NCBI GenBank assembly: GCA_946902875.1
Contig: OX336336.1
Span: forward strand, 4,186,545-4,250,544
Reading direction: 5' to 3'
Origin: Nematopogon swammerdamellus
Taxonomy: Eukaryota; Arthropoda; Insecta; Lepidoptera; Adelidae
Length of the DNA stretch: 64,000 nucleotides
Made by a program: the position numbers and the translations under genes
The notes under the pieces: generated by a model
The model's input: only the letters and a program-made list of their open reading frames with translations
Told to the model about the DNA's origin: nothing
Database searches by the model: none
Part shown: positions 62,363-64,000 of the stretch, piece by piece
Position numbering within the stretch: position 1 is the stretch's first letter
Layout: every line of letters starts with the position of its first letter

Positions 62363-62888
62363 CGTCCGTCCGTCCGTCCGTCCGTCCGTCCGTCCGTCCG
62401 TCCGTCCGTCCGTCCGTCCGTCCGTCCGTCCGTCCGTCCGTCCGTCCGTCCGTCCGTCCGTCCGTCCGTCCGTCCGTCCGTCCGTCCGTCCGTCCGTCCG
62501 TCCGTCCGTCCGTCCGTCCGTCCGTCCGTCCGTCCGTCCGTCCGTCTGTCTGTCTGTCCGTCCGTCCGATGGCTGTATCTCTTGAACCGTAATAGGTAGC
62601 CCTTTGAAATTTTCACAGAATATGTGTTATATTATGGCCGATATAACAACAAATAATAAAAATAAGAAAAAGTTAAAAATTCACGGGGGCTCCCATAGAA
62701 GAAACCAATAAGTGTATGCGCGCGCGCCATCTACCGAATAGATTATGAAGCATTTTAACTAATTATGACATTTAACTAATAGGAAGCATTTCATAACACG
62801 CCATCTAGATGGCGTGAGTGGCGCTAGCCATGACATGGCGATACGGAACCTTCGGTGCGCGAGTTCGACTCGCACTTGGCCGGTTTTT
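62236..62888 (+). repeat. family A copy with a 290-bp expanded TCTG/TCCG microsatellite
   Basis: 5' motif TTAGGGTTCCGTATCCGGTA; microsatellite about 62284-62568 (TCTG then about 50 TCCG units); GGCTGTATCTCTTGAACCG; 3' end GTGCGCGAGTTCGACTCGCA. The long open frames on both strands (RPSV and TDGR repeats) come from the microsatellite. Confidence 0.9.
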
Positions 62889-63029
62889 TTTCAACATGAC
62901 ACTATTGCCTAACTCCTCTCCATTACACTTTTTTCTGTCGGAACTAAGTGCCGTGTCAGCGATTCCTTATGACCTCTTGGTTTTGATAAATTTGGGGTTT
63001 ATCTTCTGTTAATAAATATAAGTATTTTT

Positions 63030-63475
63030 GAAGCAAAGCTTTTTAACGCACGTTTGGGATGGGGACCCAATTCAGAAAAAGTGAAACGTCATGAAATTAT
63101 GATATAAACTTACATCGTTGCAATGAGAAGTTGCAACGCTCCTCGTTGGCTATAGAAGCGTTGGCTGGGCAGCGTTTATCACTGCCTGAGCGCCATCTAT
63201 GAGAGTCTTTTGAAGCCGAACCATTGCATAAGCTGAAAGGAATATCGCATAGATGGCGTTATCCCGATCGATATTAAATTAATATTTGGATTAATAATAT
63301 ATTAATAGGATTAATAATTTAAGACCAATGCATAACATATATTTTTTTGTAGATTTTTTATGGTTACCAATAGCTCAAAATTTTTTTTAAGTTGACCTAT
63401 TTCTCAATTTTGACCCCTATTTCCGCCTTAAGAAGCTTCGCTTCCGTTGGGTGTCCCATGTCACCTCACATTATA
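63030..63475 (-). repeat. family H element, second copy
   Basis: AAAGCTTTTTAACGCACGTT, TTGGGATGGGGACCC, TTGAAGCCGAACCATTGCAT, TAGATGGCGTTATCCCGATC and GAAGCTTCGCTTCC match 44090-44354 and 44760-44795 in reverse. This copy has no SINE inserted. Confidence 0.6.
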
Positions 63476-63479
63476 TTTT

Positions 63480-64000
63480 TATAACCTGAGACCATTCGCT
63501 ACATCATCTACTACATACGTGATGTCAGCTTTGAGCATACTTTGGTGAACTAGGTGCCATGTCAGTGCTTCTCTTTGGTCGTTCCGGCTACAGAGAACTG
63601 GACGAAAAACACTGAATTTACGCAACCGCTTTGAAACCAATTTTTTTATCAACATTTTGGTCTCAATAGTATCGATATATCGGTCTCGACAATTTACACA
63701 TCACTCTTAAGTAGGTACGTGAAAGTTGTAAATGTGTATGTGGGCCCGCGTGTGTTCATAATATACATGCTTAACTACGCATACGATGTACAGGTAGATA
63801 TATAATATTTATATATTTGATTACACAATAATTTAATAATTACTTTAATTTTTACTTACAGTAGCGGACCCCCCTTTCTCTATCCATCAACGTCACAGTG
63901 TAGAAAGAAACACACATACCGTTTCCTCCTTCTTTCCACCTTACAAAGTTTAGTTAGTTTTTATATATTTTATTTTTGTTATTTTTTTATGTAGGTGGAT
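63480..64000. other. family B tail (minus) at 63480-63640, rest unassigned
   Basis: CATACGTGATGTCAGC, TGGTGAACTAGGTGCCATGT and CAGTGCTTCTCTTTGGTCG are B in reverse. 63640-64000 is AT-rich and holds nothing I recognise. Confidence 0.4.

Noticed and set aside
62019..62616. Open frames up to 188 codons on both strands
   Set aside because: They encode only RPSV or TDGR repeats from the TCCG microsatellite of a family A copy.

Overview
The window looks like repeat-rich nuclear DNA from an insect, most probably a moth or butterfly (Lepidoptera). The evidence is an innexin-2 gene of insect type and a background of short dispersed repeats whose motifs I recognise as typical of lepidopteran genomes. 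Genes are sparse: one clear host gene, one interlocked two-gene PIF/Harbinger-type locus, and one decayed Myb/SANT-like gene. Most of the rest is interspersed repeat, satellite, or AT-rich sequence in which I recognise nothing.

Layout. 0.3-4.4 kb: dispersed repeats. 4.4-6.4 kb: unassigned. 6.4-8.5 kb: innexin-2 on the minus strand, intronless in its coding part, with a CpG-rich 5' region. 9.4-11.5 kb: two copies of one dispersed element carrying a GA-rich microsatellite and a large fold-back minisatellite. 12.6-19.0 kb: a MADF-domain protein (plus strand, three exons) interlocked with a HARBI1/PIF-like DDE nuclease (minus strand, two exons). Each gene has an exon inside an intron of the other, and the candidate promoters lie at the two outer ends. 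19-40 kb: mostly SINEs, LINE 3' ends and a mariner-type fragment. 40.2-42.5 kb: a terminal-inverted-repeat DNA element packed with one repeated motif and split by a 5'-truncated LINE with 12-bp target duplications. 43-48.8 kb: nested repeats. 49.9-52.7 kb: a decayed multi-exon Myb/SANT-like gene on the minus strand. 53-64 kb: SINEs, LINE remnants, a 64-bp minisatellite and a long TCCG microsatellite.

Repeat family names used in the entries (mine, for this window). Family A: a dispersed element with TCTG/TCCG microsatellite and the end motif GAGTCCGACTCGCACTTGGC. Family B: a SINE with a 5S-rRNA-like head. Family C: an element with a conserved 14-17 bp hairpin, often ending in GTATGTATGT. Family D: a SINE with a tRNA-like head. 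Family E: 3' end of a Jockey/CR1-like LINE. Family G: an element ending in GAGCGAAGCCGCGGGCAAAAG. Family H: seen at 44.1 and 63.2 kb.

How the parts relate. The transposase-like and MADF genes form the protein pair carried by PIF/Harbinger elements (catalytic nuclease plus DNA-binding partner). With no terminal repeats visible and both reading frames open, the locus could be a domesticated pair. The SINE families B and D share a central body although their polymerase III heads differ. The tail of D matches the 3' end of LINE family E, which suggests E-type machinery mobilised them. All assignments come from reading the sequence, without database searches.
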